The notes: a model not told the origin generated them from the letters alone. A stretch of 64,000 nt of DNA from Poriferisodalis sp965262965 (GCF_965262965.1 NZ_OZ253573.1:2976001-3040000), one strand, 5' to 3'. Positions 8,777 through 17,329 are shown, counted from the stretch's first letter. Made by a program: numbers and translations.

Positions 8777-9925
8777 TCAACCAGTGTTCGACGGCGTGAA
8801 TGTCGCGAGCTTGAGTACCGGGTCGTTCCAGCCTTCGTCGCTGAACAGTGTCCCAGCCAGTCGCCCGATCTCATCGGCTGACTTCGCCGCCGAACCGCAC
8901 CCGCCGATCGCTACTGCGACGCGATCGTCGATCCAGTCGATCCACGGGAGACCGTGCGGGGTGTCCGTGACCACGCAGGGCTTCACGTCTCGGGAACGGA
9001 TCGTGCGGTCGGGCAGGAGCGCTCTCAGCCGGTCTTCGAGTCCGTCGGCCTCGGTGGGGCTGCCGCCGCTGCGGAACCAGTCCACGATGTCGGCGGGGTT
9101 GGTGGCGCGCCCGACGGAGCGGTCGTAGCCGCCGATCTTCAACATGGTTCGCCCGTCCGGGAATTGAACCGGGGGCACCCAGTAGACGTCGCGGTTGGAA
9201 TCGGTCTCGGCCCGAGAGATGAGGCTCGGAAGCGGCGGGCCGTCGGCGAGCTCGGCGAGCAGGATCGTTCGGAGTGTGCGTTCGAGCGGAAGGTCGACCG
9301 CGACGAGTTCAGCTGCCCACGCCCCTGTGCACAAGAGGACCTTGTCGGCGAGCATCGTGTCGTTCCCGACGGTCAGCTGCACGCCACTGCGTGTCGGTGC
9401 TGCCGCCGAGACAGGCGCGTCCACGATCACGCCGCCCGCTGCATTCGCCAGCTGATTCTGGGCGACGATCATGCGTCGCGGGTTGATGTGGCCGGCCGGT
9501 GAGGACTCGAGAATGATCGTCTCCGCACCCGACATGTCGATCCCGAAGCGCTCAGCGACCTCCGTCGCCGTGACCTCACGCGCGTCGACGTCGAGTTCCA
9601 GCGCGAGAGCGAGATCCGCTCGCGGCTCAGCCGAGGCGTAGACGAGTCCGGCACCGGTGTGAAACGGCACACCCGAGCGTTCCTCGATGTCCGCGTACCT
9701 GGCGATCGACCGGATCGCAAGCTGGGACCAGGTGGGATCAGGATCAATCATCCGCGTGATGCGGCCCTCGTCGTAGTGGCTCGCGAACGGACCCTCCGAG
9801 GTTGCGTAGTCCGCCGGCTCACCCGGTCCGATCAGCGCTACAGAACGCCCGGCCTCTGCCAGATGCCTCGCAGCAGCGCTGCCGATCAGACCTCTTCCGA
9901 CAACCGCTACCTCGACGTTCGACAT
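8777..9925 (-). CDS. FAD-dependent oxidoreductase (DAO/sarcosine oxidase-like)
   Basis: Start ATG 9925, giving 382 residues, with the FAD-binding Rossmann motif right at the N-terminus (VAVVGRGLIGSAAARHL, G-x-G-x-x-G). Length and layout match the monomeric sarcosine oxidase/N-methyltryptophan oxidase/DAO family: an LLCTGAWA motif in the middle, and a C-terminal segment GGCGSAAKSADEIG in the place where the family closes around the flavin. It probably oxidises a secondary amine or amino acid; the substrate is unknown. A copy of its last 15 codons also lies at 5376-5420, on the far side of the ABC operon. Confidence 0.82.
   Translation of the reverse strand: MSNVEVAVVGRGLIGSAAARHLAEAGRSVALIGPGEPADYATSEGPFASHYDEGRITRMIDPDPTWSQLAIRSIARYADIEERSGVPFHTGAGLVYASAEPRADLALALELDVDAREVTATEVAERFGIDMSGAETIILESSPAGHINPRRMIVAQNQLANAAGGVIVDAPVSAAAPTRSGVQLTVGNDTMLADKVLLCTGAWAAELVAVDLPLERTLRTILLAELADGPPLPSLISRAETDSNRDVYWVPPVQFPDGRTMLKIGGYDRSVGRATNPADIVDWFRSGGSPTEADGLEDRLRALLPDRTIRSRDVKPCVVTDTPHGLPWIDWIDDRVAVAIGGCGSAAKSADEIGRLAGTLFSDEGWNDPVLKLATFTPSNTG
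8793..8837. repeat. 45-bp direct repeat, right copy (inside the FAD-oxidoreductase 3' end)
   Basis: The intact-gene copy of the repeat at 5376-5420. It covers the codons for EGWNDPVLKLATFTP near the C-terminus of the oxidoreductase. Confidence 0.85.
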
Positions 9926-9974
9926 GGGTGCAACGTAGATGCTCTCTTGCCGGACGTCCGGTACACGTTCCGCA

Positions 9975-11024
9975 TTACCACGAGACTGCCAACTCACGTA
10001 GTCCGGACAGGTCGAGTGTGCGGTCGTGGCACCACCACCAGGCGTAGCTGCGGCACGCAGCACTCGTCATGTCGCAGATGTCGGTGACTTGGCGAAGGTC
10101 GTAAACCGACAGGTACGCCTCGGCATACGCGTACGCGATGACACCCGGGTCCCATCGTTGCGGGTCAGAGCTGGTCCATTCCCAGGCTTGGGCGTAGGTG
10201 GCGGTAGCCAGACGCCGTGCGACCGGCAGGACCTTCTCGTCCCACTCCCGCAACGAAGCGTTCACCTGGTCGATCTCGGCTTGAATGGGATCTGGCGAGT
10301 CCGGATCGTCGCGTGCGCTCAAGCAGGAGAAGAGCATCTCAGTGTGCTCCTGCTGGCTGGTCGTGGTCTGGGTGAGGGTCTTGCGGAGTTCTTGTCGGGT
10401 CGTCCTCACCGCCTGAGAATCCTCCGGCGGAGGCCACACCACCGGGCCAGGCGCGGTGTGCGCGAGGGCGAGCCCATTCGAGCTGGCGGCACCGACGAGA
10501 TGCGCGAAATTGCTCACTTCGAGGCAAGCGACATCGAGGCCGGCAGGCCACGGCCCCTCCGACGCCTTGATTGAGGCGAGAGGCACCTCGTGGTCATACA
10601 GGACCGGATCAGGTGTCCCGGGCTCGCCAGTGTCGGCGGCATAGTCGTCGAGCGCGGCGTCCCACCAGCCCGGAAACGCGGCTCGGCAGAGTTCGTCGAC
10701 CACCGAGCACGAGGCGACCCGGGTCACGAGCGTCCCTAGGAGTTCCGCCGCCATGCAGATGCGACGGTCGCCGTCCGGTGACCGGGCCGCGCGCTTCACC
10801 GGGCGCGACTGCCGGCCGCCTGGCCGAGCAGTGACGCGGGATCCCGTGCAGCGCGCCAACATCTCGTCACACGCCCGAGCTACCAGATCCGGCCACTCGA
10901 GTGGCTCGCCTTGGGCGAGGCAGGCATGCACCGCATCGTCTGCGCCGTTGACCAACCGAGCCGGACGCTTGTCGGAGCCATAGCGGGGAATGATCGGAAC
11001 GAGTTGAGGTGTGGTTGTAGTCAT
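9975..11024 (-). CDS. Hypothetical protein
   Basis: About 349 residues from ATG 11024 (TTG 11033 is three codons longer). I do not recognise a family. The protein is soluble, mixed helical, with a Trp-rich C-terminal part (SYAWWWCHDR) and a central stretch rich in Thr/Gln (TLTQTTTSQQEHTEML). No signal peptide or membrane span is visible. Codon use and GC match the neighbours. Reading is uninterrupted over 1 kb with strong third-position GC, which supports a real gene. It lies between an oxidoreductase and an RDD protein on the same strand, with no close coupling to either. Confidence 0.6.
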   Translation of the reverse strand: MTTTTPQLVPIIPRYGSDKRPARLVNGADDAVHACLAQGEPLEWPDLVARACDEMLARCTGSRVTARPGGRQSRPVKRAARSPDGDRRICMAAELLGTLVTRVASCSVVDELCRAAFPGWWDAALDDYAADTGEPGTPDPVLYDHEVPLASIKASEGPWPAGLDVACLEVSNFAHLVGAASSNGLALAHTAPGPVVWPPPEDSQAVRTTRQELRKTLTQTTTSQQEHTEMLFSCLSARDDPDSPDPIQAEIDQVNASLREWDEKVLPVARRLATATYAQAWEWTSSDPQRWDPGVIAYAYAEAYLSVYDLRQVTDICDMTSAACRSYAWWWCHDRTLDLSGLRELAVSW

Positions 11025-11041
11025 GCGACGCAACGTATGAA

Positions 11042-11067
11042 GGGGGTGTCACAGCCATGATGTTGGG
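11042..11067. repeat. Intergenic motif shared with the IS110 left end
   Basis: The motif GGGTGTCACAGCCATGATG here resembles GGGTGTGACGGCCATGCTG at 23061-23079, in front of the IS110 transposase, with three mismatches. It may be a solo IS110-type end or a shared target-type repeat. Confidence 0.35.
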
Positions 11068-11104
11068 GTCAGCAGTCGGGCCCGGACGAGCAGAGCCGGG
11101 TCGT

Positions 11105-11515
11105 CTACGACTGCAGCGTCGAGACATGGACGATGGTGCTGCCCGTGACCCGGTCGGCCACGGTGCGGTGCTGGTCGCTCAACACCAGGAGTATGAGGTC
11201 GATGACGATGCCGAGCCCAAGGGTGAAGGCCCAGTAGATCTCCTTGAAGACCTCCCGGACGAACATCCGGCCCCAGCCGAACGGCGTCCCGTCGGATTTC
11301 ACGGCGACCAGTCCGAAGATCTGCTTGCCCGGTGTCTGCCCTCGTGCCAGCGCGATGAGCCACCACACCGCATAGGCGATCACGATGTACCAGAACACGT
11401 AGGACAGAGCCAGAATCGCTGATTCCATGAGACGGGCGCCAATGCGCCGCATCGGCCTGGCGGCTTCTTCGTTGAGACGTGCACCGCCGTGCGGCCACCT
11501 AGGTCCATCTGTCAC
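11105..11515 (-). CDS. RDD family membrane protein
   Basis: A 136-residue protein with the RDD plan: an Arg-rich start (RPMRRIGARLMES, R-x-x-A), two long hydrophobic helices at about 30-55 and 95-112, and a charged loop with the conserved ARGQTPGKQIFGL. The end carries the second family motif, HRTVADRVTGSTIV (D-R). RDD proteins are small integral membrane proteins; some act as Na+/H+ antiporters, most are uncharacterised. It stands alone. Confidence 0.85.
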   Translation of the reverse strand: MTDGPRWPHGGARLNEEAARPMRRIGARLMESAILALSYVFWYIVIAYAVWWLIALARGQTPGKQIFGLVAVKSDGTPFGWGRMFVREVFKEIYWAFTLGLGIVIDLILLVLSDQHRTVADRVTGSTIVHVSTLQS

Positions 11516-11575
11516 GAACGGGATTCTTGCAGCCAGGCCGTCACCGGGCGCGGCGATCCCCTGTGTCCGATGGCC

Positions 11576-11965
11576 CTAGATCAGCTCGATGCTGCAGTCG
11601 ATGCCGGGGGCGCCGGCGAGCTTGGCATCGGCAGTGACGAGCGGCGCGTCCAACGCTTCGGCGAGTGCGACATAGACGGCGTCGTACATGGTCACGTTCG
11701 CCCGCAATTCCCAGCAGCGCTCCATGAGGCTGCGATGCGAGATGCGTTCGATCGGGAGGTCCCACAGATCTCGACGGGCCAGCTCAGCGCGTCTCGCATC
11801 GATTCGGCCGGCGGCTTCGTGCTTGCGCCACGCCGACACCACTTCCACGTCGAGCAGTTCGGGTACGACAATGCGTTCGCCGCTGAGCCGCTGCCGGGCT
11901 GCGTCGCCGTCAGATCCGTCATCGCCGAGCGCAAGTACCACTGTGCTGGCATCGGCCACGATCAT
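11576..11965 (-). CDS. vapC: VapC-like PIN-domain toxin
   Basis: A 129-residue PIN protein. The acidic residues of the RNase centre are visible: Asp in MIVADASTVV (D5), Glu in VVPELLDVEVVSA, Asp in TMYDAVYVALAEA, and Asp in LVTADAKLA. The order and spacing are normal for VapC, so it should be an active endoribonuclease. It overlaps the antitoxin stop by four bases (ATGA), as in most VapBC operons. Unlike the three PIN remnants further right, this copy is full length. Confidence 0.9.
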   Translation of the reverse strand: MIVADASTVVLALGDDGSDGDAARQRLSGERIVVPELLDVEVVSAWRKHEAAGRIDARRAELARRDLWDLPIERISHRSLMERCWELRANVTMYDAVYVALAEALDAPLVTADAKLAGAPGIDCSIELI

Positions 11966-12192
11966 CGCGAGTCGCGATCGGCACGCACAGCCTCGACCGC
12001 CTCAGCTCGCCCGATGTTGCCGCCGGCTCGTCCGCCAGCACGCTCGAGCACATCGGCGAGCGTCGGTGTGCGCGCTTGCTCGCAGAGCAGCTGCAGCAAG
12101 TACTCCTGCAGCGACTGGCCTGCCCCCACCGCACGTTGCCGCAGCGTCTGGTGCACGTCACTCGGCACGCTCTTCACCTGGATGCTCGCCAT
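11962..12192 (-). CDS. vapB: VapB/FitA-like RHH antitoxin
   Basis: A 76-residue protein from ATG 12192. The N-terminus (MASIQVKSVPSDVHQTLRQR) is a ribbon-helix-helix DNA-binding unit of the FitA/VapB type: a beta strand with V-K-x-V-P, then two helices. The tail (RAGGRAGGNIGRAEAVEAVR) would bind the PIN toxin. It precedes and overlaps vapC by four bases. It probably represses its own promoter in the 12193-12300 gap, which it shares with the XRE-ImmA gene on the other strand. Confidence 0.85.
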   Translation of the reverse strand: MASIQVKSVPSDVHQTLRQRAVGAGQSLQEYLLQLLCEQARTPTLADVLERAGGRAGGNIGRAEAVEAVRADRDSR

Positions 12193-12309
12193 GGCGACAA
12201 CGTAGCGCCACCGTGGCGGTCCAACATGCGAAATAGCGCCACCCAGGATGGCCGTACGGTCGCCTTCGCCACGCCGTCCACAGTATTTGGCGCCTGTCCA
12301 TCCGAGGAA

Positions 12310-13524
12310 GTGAATTCTTGGCAACGCTTGGTCGTGCGAGGCGTCGGCACGCGAGCGCGGTATTCCCAAGACGATGTGGGGGCCGCTTTGGGTGTCAGCC
12401 GCGTGATGGTGTCGTACTGGGAAACCGGTGCGCGCGTCCCCAACGACTGCCAGCTGAGCGCATTGGCGCGGCTCTACGGCATCGAACCCGTTGATCTACT
12501 GGAGGATCGCGACGTCGAACCGGCGACTGACGGCTTGGTCGGCATGCTGCTGCGCGCCGACGAGGCGGTCGATCCTGTCGCTGCTCTGGGTGTCGGCGAG
12601 TTCGTCCGATTCCTGGACCGATTCGCTGAGTTGGCCGGAATCCTGAACGTACCCATCCGGGGCCTCACCCAGAGCCCGTTCGTGCATCGGCAGAAGTACA
12701 CCCAGAAGGACGACATCCGCCGCAAGGCGGAGGAGGTGCGCGCCCACCTCGGCCTGGGCTCTGCCCCGATCTTGGATCTTGACCCGATATGCGGGGCGCT
12801 GGGCATCGCGATCTATCGCGCGCCACTCGGTGCCGATCTGCGTCGAGCACCCTCAGGGGCGTTCCTCAACCACCCCGAGATGGGCTTCGGAATCTTGGTG
12901 AATCTCGACATGACGCCGGGTCGGCAGCGATTCGCGGTCGCCCACGAGCTGGCGCATGCGTCGTTCCACAGCGTCGAGACGAACCGGGTCCTGTGCCATG
13001 GTGCCGGTTCACGGGAGAGCTTCGCTGATGGGTTCGCTGGCGAGTTCCTGATGCCCAGCGCGGGTGTTCGACGGTTCGCGGAGGAACTCGGATTGCCGCC
13101 TCGCATCGTCGACCCCGTGGACGTCATCCACATTCAGCGTTACTTCAACGTGTCATGGCCCACAGCGCTGGTGCGGCTTCGCCAGATCAATGCGATCACG
13201 CAAGACACGTACGCCGAACTCAGGAACTCTGTGCGCCCGAGGTCGTTGGCGCAATCGCTCGGCTACGAAATCGATGGCGACGACGTCCAAGGCGTCGAGC
13301 CGTCGGGGATCGAACGATTCCCTAGATCGTTCCTGCGGATGCTGCGACAGGCAGTCGTCACCGAAGTGATGTCGCCCCCGACCGCAGCCGCGTTCGCCGG
13401 GCTAGCGCTTCCCGAAATCGTGCAGATTCTCGGCCAGCCGCTCGGTGATGTCGAGCAAGAGTCGCCTCGCCTTGCGATGGAGTTCGACGAATTCGAAGTC
13501 ACCGGCGTTGTTTCCGGACATTGA
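12310..13524 (+). CDS. XRE-ImmA/IrrE regulator-protease, copy 1 (altered N-terminus)
   Basis: Near-identical from about residue 15 to copy 2 (18343-19554). It has an XRE helix-turn-helix (ALGVSRVMVSYWETGARVP) and an ImmA/IrrE metalloprotease domain with HELAH and a downstream Glu in GFAGEFLMP. Such proteins cleave or regulate partner repressors and antitoxins. The first helix found in copy 2 (MSLLHEVLTRSRKRARY) is replaced by a sequence that matches the promoter side of the RHH antitoxin genes (AGGAAGTGAATTC), so a deletion joined that promoter to the gene body. Likely starts are GTG 12310 or 12334. Function of this copy is doubtful. Confidence 0.75.
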   Translation: MNSWQRLVVRGVGTRARYSQDDVGAALGVSRVMVSYWETGARVPNDCQLSALARLYGIEPVDLLEDRDVEPATDGLVGMLLRADEAVDPVAALGVGEFVRFLDRFAELAGILNVPIRGLTQSPFVHRQKYTQKDDIRRKAEEVRAHLGLGSAPILDLDPICGALGIAIYRAPLGADLRRAPSGAFLNHPEMGFGILVNLDMTPGRQRFAVAHELAHASFHSVETNRVLCHGAGSRESFADGFAGEFLMPSAGVRRFAEELGLPPRIVDPVDVIHIQRYFNVSWPTALVRLRQINAITQDTYAELRNSVRPRSLAQSLGYEIDGDDVQGVEPSGIERFPRSFLRMLRQAVVTEVMSPPTAAAFAGLALPEIVQILGQPLGDVEQESPRLAMEFDEFEVTGVVSGH

Positions 13525-13831
13525 GGGCGCCGAACGCCAAAGCACCGCCTCCCCCTCCAGCGCCTTCATAAGAGGCTCCCGAGCCACCAAGCGAAGAGGT
13601 CATGCATGCAGCACCGGCAGTGCCGGCGACCGCGGTATTCCTCACACGGGCGACCCCGGCTCGCAGAGGGCTCAGGGCCAGCGGTGCACCCTGGGTGCCA
13701 TCACGCCAGACCTGCGCGAGAACTGGGTGTGTGGTGTGCAACGAGGGGTCGAGCCCGCGCGTCGCGAGAAGGGTCTGTGCCGAATCCTCGCCCCGAACCA
13801 CTGAGATCAAGAAGCCGGCGTCGAGGATCAC
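13499..13831 (-). pseudogene. PIN-domain toxin, C-terminally lost (unit 1)
   Basis: From GTG 13831 the peptide MILDAGFLISVVRGED and the segment HPVLAQVWRDG are the first third of a VapC-like PIN domain. After about residue 50 the sequence turns into low-complexity Ala/Gly text and then runs antisense over the end of the ImmA gene. The later catalytic Asp residues are gone, so it cannot be an active RNase. It overlaps its antitoxin gene by four bases. The same truncated form is found at 19529-19861, so the damage happened before the segment was duplicated. Confidence 0.7.
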
Positions 13832-14055
13832 AGTCCGTAGCGCTCGGCCATCGCCGCGACAGCAGCCTCATCAGGCGGTCCGCATTCTCGGGCCCACTCC
13901 GCAAGAAAGTCGCTGAGCGCCTCCCGGCGATCTTGATCAGCCGCGAGGCGACGCAGCGCTTCGCGAACCGTGGCGGTCGTGCCGCCGAATGCCGGAGCGA
14001 GTCGTTCGAGGAGTTGGCGGTGTTCATCGTCGAGCCGCACCGTTCTCCTGGCCAT
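13828..14055 (-). CDS. RHH antitoxin for PIN toxin (unit 1)
   Basis: A 75-residue protein, MARRTVRLDDEHRQLLERLA at the start, with an RHH fold: a short strand (RTVRL), a helix with QLLERLAPAFGG, and a second helix ATVREALRRLAADQD. The acidic C-terminus (ECGPPDEAAVAAMAERYGL) would wrap the toxin. Three copies lie in the window (also 17869-18096 and 19858-20085); all keep an open frame although every adjacent PIN gene is broken. It is solitary in effect. Confidence 0.8.
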   Translation of the reverse strand: MARRTVRLDDEHRQLLERLAPAFGGTTATVREALRRLAADQDRREALSDFLAEWARECGPPDEAAVAAMAERYGL

Positions 14056-14183
14056 GCCATCGACTGTATTGGGCCTGTGTCGCCGCGTTGCCTGGGTTTC
14101 TTGAGCTCAGAGTTGGTAGGCCGCGAACAGTGAAGTGGCCGGATGCGGACATCCTGGTGTTCGAGACCACTGGTGGCGTGTGA

Positions 14184-14363
14184 TCAGGTGCCAGATCGTG
14201 TCTCGATGACGGTGAGTGTGATTCGCTCCGCCGCACACGCTGTGCGAAGGCGGTCGGTGGCATTGCGACTCGTCGTATGCACTTGTGCGTGATGGTGGAC
14301 AGCAGCACCGATCAGTTCAGCGAACGCCAAGCTGAGTCCGTACTCGCGTCCAAATTTGGTGGC
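14184..14363 (-). pseudogene. C-terminal gene fragment cut by ISL3 insertion
   Basis: An open minus-strand stretch of about 58 codons ends at TGA 14184 and is interrupted upstream by the ISL3 terminal repeat. The peptide FGREYGLSLAFAELIGAA followed by HTTSRNATDRLRTACAA and TLTVIETRSGT looks coding and weakly resembles the C-terminal half of a PIN domain. I could not find its other half beyond the IS (15706 onward). Confidence 0.35.
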
Positions 14364-15705
14364 CCTTCGTCTTTTGTTGGGATGAGGTTGGGTTGAGGGT
14401 CCGTTTGTAGGGGTCGAGGCCCTGGGGGGATCGGTGTTTGGAGACGCCGAACCCTGGAGGGCCTCGATGGCGAGTGATGTTATGTCGGTGCGGCTGTGGC
14501 TGTGGCGCATCAAAGTGGAGGGGGTCGTCGTCGACGCGCCGGAGGAGCTGGTGGTGCGGGTGTGCTCGACGGTGCGCCGCCCCAGATGCCCCGATTGCGG
14601 GGTCCCCGGGCGGGAAGGTTCATGACCGCGGGGACAACAAGATCCGCGACTTGGAGGTGTCGGGGCGGCCGGTGACGCTGATCTGGGAGCGGCGGCGGCT
14701 GGTGTGCGAGCCGTGCGGCAGCCGTTTCAGTGAGGGCCATCAGGGGTTCGAGGGCCGCGTCACGGCGCGTCTGGCGCGCCGGCTGGTCAAAGACGCCCGT
14801 GCGATGACGGTCAACGCGGCAGCCAAACGCCACCAGGTGAGCTGGAAGCTGGTGAACGCGCTGGTGGTCGCATGGGCGGGGCTGGTCGGCGAGCACCGCC
14901 GCCGGCAAAGATGCCGGGTGCTGGGGGTGGAGGGGACCTCGATCCGCAAGCGGCACCGCTGCGTGACGGTGATCGTCAACGGCGACACCGGCGAGGTGCT
15001 CGCCATGGTGCCCCACCGCGACGCCCAGGCGCTCAGCGCGTTCCTGGCCGCCCAAGGGCCCCGATGGTGCAAAGCCGTGAAGGTCGTCGTCTGCGACGGC
15101 TCGGCGGCGTACAAAGCAGCGATCGACGCGCGGCTCGGCCACGCCCGCCACGTCCTGGACCGGTACCGGGTCATCAGATGGTTCCAAGCAGGGCTCACCG
15201 CGGTCCGCCGAGACGTCCAGCGCCGCCCCGAAGGCTCCAAGCCCGCTTTCGACCGCGACGTGTTCCGGGCGAGATTCCTGCTGATGCGCAGACCCGACAA
15301 GCTCGACGCCGCCGACCAGGCCCGCCTTGACGTCCTGTTCGCCGCCCACCCACGGCTCAACCCAGCCCGGGACGCGCTCGGCGAACTGCACGGCCTCTAT
15401 CTCGCCGACGACCACAAAGGCGCGATGGCAGCGCTCGACCGCTTCGCCGACATCTACGCCACCGGGCTGATCCCCGAGTTCAGCGACACCGTCGACGCCT
15501 TCTTGGCCTGGCATGCCCAGATCCTCGACTGGCACCGAACGGGGCGGCCCCCCAACGGCCGAATCGACCGCACCAACAACCTGCTCCAAGTCCTGCGACG
15601 CCGAGCCCACGGCTTCACCAACTACGCCAACTTCGAAGCCCGCGGACTCCTCCTAACATGAACCCCGCCGAACCCAGCAGCCCGAATCCCAACAAAAGAC
15701 GAAGG
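14364..15705 (+). mobile_element. ISL3-family insertion sequence, copy 1
   Basis: Bounded by 20-bp inverted repeats CCTTCGTCTTTTGTTGGGAT at 14364 and the reverse complement ending at 15705. Contains one broken transposase gene. The 8-bp flanks do not match, so the target duplication has been lost or the element took part in a rearrangement. Confidence 0.85.
14467..15661 (+). pseudogene. ISL3 transposase, frameshifted and catalytically altered
   Basis: The first 48 codons (MASDVMSVRLWLWRIKVEG through the first CxxC zinc pair) are in one frame that stops at 14625. The rest, from GKVHDRGDNKIRD to RGLLLT, is in another. Compared with the intact copy at 39914-41107 one extra base lies in the G/C run at about 14598-14610. 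The first catalytic Asp (LLVDETS in the intact copy) reads LGVEGTS here, so the enzyme would be dead even without the frameshift. Confidence 0.85.
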
Positions 15706-15824
15706 CTCATGTGTTTGGACGCGACGTTTCGGAGAGGTGGACCGGGTCAGGGACAGCTATCGCTGGCCGGGGAGCCACCGCGGGCACTGGACCCACGGCT
15801 ACAACTGTCGTCGGCACGACTCGA

Positions 15825-16328
15825 TTAGCTGTGAATGACACGGCTCGGAGATCGAGCGATGCTTGCGACGCAAAGTGCTTGGACCTGTTCGGGCACGCGG
15901 CGCCGAGCATCCCGCAACGCATCAAGGGCGCTTTCGGCGCGGTCCAGGTTCGCTCGAGCTTCGCTTTCGATCAGCACTTGACTGGTGTCGTAGTCAGCTC
16001 GAAGACGGTCTTGCTGGAGTTGGATGAACGCAAGGGCGAAGCTTCGCAACGCAGAATCGCACACCACTGAACCCGTCAGCCACGGCACCGTTGAGTGGGG
16101 ACGAGCGAGACGCCGGCACGCGTCGACGGCGACGCCGTGTTCCGCGAGGCGGTGGGCGGCGGCGTGAACTCGTGACTGAAACGGGGCCGCGACCTCCGCG
16201 TTGAGCGCCCAGAAGAGCGCGTAGTACGAGGTGGACATCGATCGACGAACGGCCGCCTCGGAAGGATTGCCGCCAGGCGGCTCGAGCATGTTCCTGGCGA
16301 CTGCGACAAGTTCCGTCGGATCGATCAT
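15825..16328 (-). CDS. HEPN-like helical protein
   Basis: A 167-residue protein from ATG 16328 that overlaps the stop of the upstream gene by four bases. The segment AVRRSMSTSYYALFWALNAE is the S-x-x-YYA helix of HEPN-type domains, and FALAFIQLQQDRLRADYD is the matching later helix. A possible R-x4-6-H motif is RVHAAAH. HEPN proteins are often RNases or AMP-transferase partners in toxin-antitoxin and defence systems. Its partner here is not a recognisable nucleotidyltransferase. The pairing suggests a two-gene module. Confidence 0.6.
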   Translation of the reverse strand: MIDPTELVAVARNMLEPPGGNPSEAAVRRSMSTSYYALFWALNAEVAAPFQSRVHAAAHRLAEHGVAVDACRRLARPHSTVPWLTGSVVCDSALRSFALAFIQLQQDRLRADYDTSQVLIESEARANLDRAESALDALRDARRRVPEQVQALCVASIARSPSRVIHS

Positions 16329-16672
16329 TGTCGAGACGTACCGCTCGCCATCTCGGTGGGCACTGGTACCGGCTCCCCTTCGCGCTGGATCGGATCCTTC
16401 AGGTCTTCGGCCGTCATGAATCGGCAGCTGACCGGCATCAACTCGCCGAGTGAGTATTCGACGGCTGTGTACAGCGGCTCGAGGATTTCCTGGGACCAGA
16501 CAAGAGCGGGGCGATATGGGGGCATTTCGATGACGACGTCGAGCAGACGCTCGTCGGTCGCTGGATGAGCAGGGAGCAGCCTCAGGTAGCGGATGACCGC
16601 ATTGTCCCCGCGTTCGGCGAACAGCTTGTTCAGCTCGCACGCTCGCTCCAGCAGCGGCCCGAGTTCGCTCAT
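16325..16672 (-). CDS. Hypothetical protein, partner of the HEPN-like gene
   Basis: A 115-residue protein, ATG at 16672, coupled to the HEPN-like gene by an ATGA overlap. It starts with a helical MSELGPLLERACELNKLFAERG and ends with a short disordered tail rich in Pro/Val/Thr. The middle (LLDVVIEMPPYRPALVW) looks alpha-beta. I do not recognise the family. No G-S...D-x-D nucleotidyltransferase motif is seen, so it is not an MNT antitoxin. Tight coupling suggests it neutralises or assists the HEPN protein. Confidence 0.55.
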   Translation of the reverse strand: MSELGPLLERACELNKLFAERGDNAVIRYLRLLPAHPATDERLLDVVIEMPPYRPALVWSQEILEPLYTAVEYSLGELMPVSCRFMTAEDLKDPIQREGEPVPVPTEMASGTSRQ

Positions 16673-16721
16673 GTCACGACCGTAGCCACATGATTTGTCG
16701 TGTCAAGCGAATTCTCAGCGT

Positions 16722-16878
16722 GGTGCGCTCGTCAACACGGTCGGCGTGATGGGCAAAGGCATTGCGCTGCAGTTCAAGAAGGCGTTCCCGGCCAACTTCA
16801 AGGCCTACGAGCAGGCTTGCAAGCGCAAGGAAGTCGTCCTCGGGCAGATGTTCGTGTTCGACAGCCCAAGGACGGGGT
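16722..16878 (+). pseudogene. DarG macro-domain fragment
   Basis: Encodes GALVNTVGVMGKGIALQFKK then FPANFKAYEQACKRKE and MFVFDSPRTG: residues about 18-70 of a DarG macro domain. The start is missing, and the sequence leaves the family right after MFVFDSPRTG, where an AT-rich stretch begins. The break is at nearly the same family position as the internal deletion in the DarG-like gene at 4364. Confidence 0.7.
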
Positions 16879-17095
16879 TTCGCAATAATCTTTTCTTTGT
16901 CGTGTATTTTCGTTATCTATTGTGTCTGGATGCTCACGACTTGCGGCGAGGGTCAACGGTGCGAACTGTTCGCGCCGGGCCAGAGATCGCCGGACTCGGA
17001 CAGCGACGACGCGAAACGGTCAGGTCGTTACCATCGAATGTGTCGGCCGAAGTGCGTCTTGCACGATGCGCTTCACCAGTGTGGGGAGGAAGAAC

Positions 17096-17311
17096 ATGTC
17101 AAGCGATCGAGACACCTACAAGTATCAATTCGTCGGCCCGGACCGCCGGATCAAGCACAGTGGCATCACGAACGACCTGAACCGCCGCGAGAACGAGTTG
17201 CGCAGCGAATACGGCGAGGGCACCATCCGCCAAGTCGGGCACAGGACCACCCGCGAGGCTGCCCGCGAATGGGAGGCGAGTCGGCCGACCGCGGGCCGGT
17301 CGGGTCCCTGA
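17096..17311 (+). CDS. GIY-YIG-like small protein
   Basis: A 71-residue protein from ATG 17096 with AGGAAG upstream. It reads YKYQFVGPDRRIKHSGITND then LNRRENELRSEYGEGTIRQVG and TTREAAREWEA. This is a compact version of the GIY-YIG nuclease-like fold common in small phage and bacterial proteins: beta strand with Y-x-Y, G-I-T-N-D-L-x-R-R-E, and a final helix with W-E. The catalytic Arg (NRRE) is present. Function is unknown. An AT-rich segment at 16880-16930 may hold its promoter. Confidence 0.65.
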   Translation: MSSDRDTYKYQFVGPDRRIKHSGITNDLNRRENELRSEYGEGTIRQVGHRTTREAAREWEASRPTAGRSGP

Positions 17312-17329
17312 CGAGCAAGTCCCCGGTCG

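Noticed and set aside
16722..16878. Functional DarTG pair
   Set aside because: The DarG piece lacks both ends and no DarT-like gene is present in either neighbourhood.
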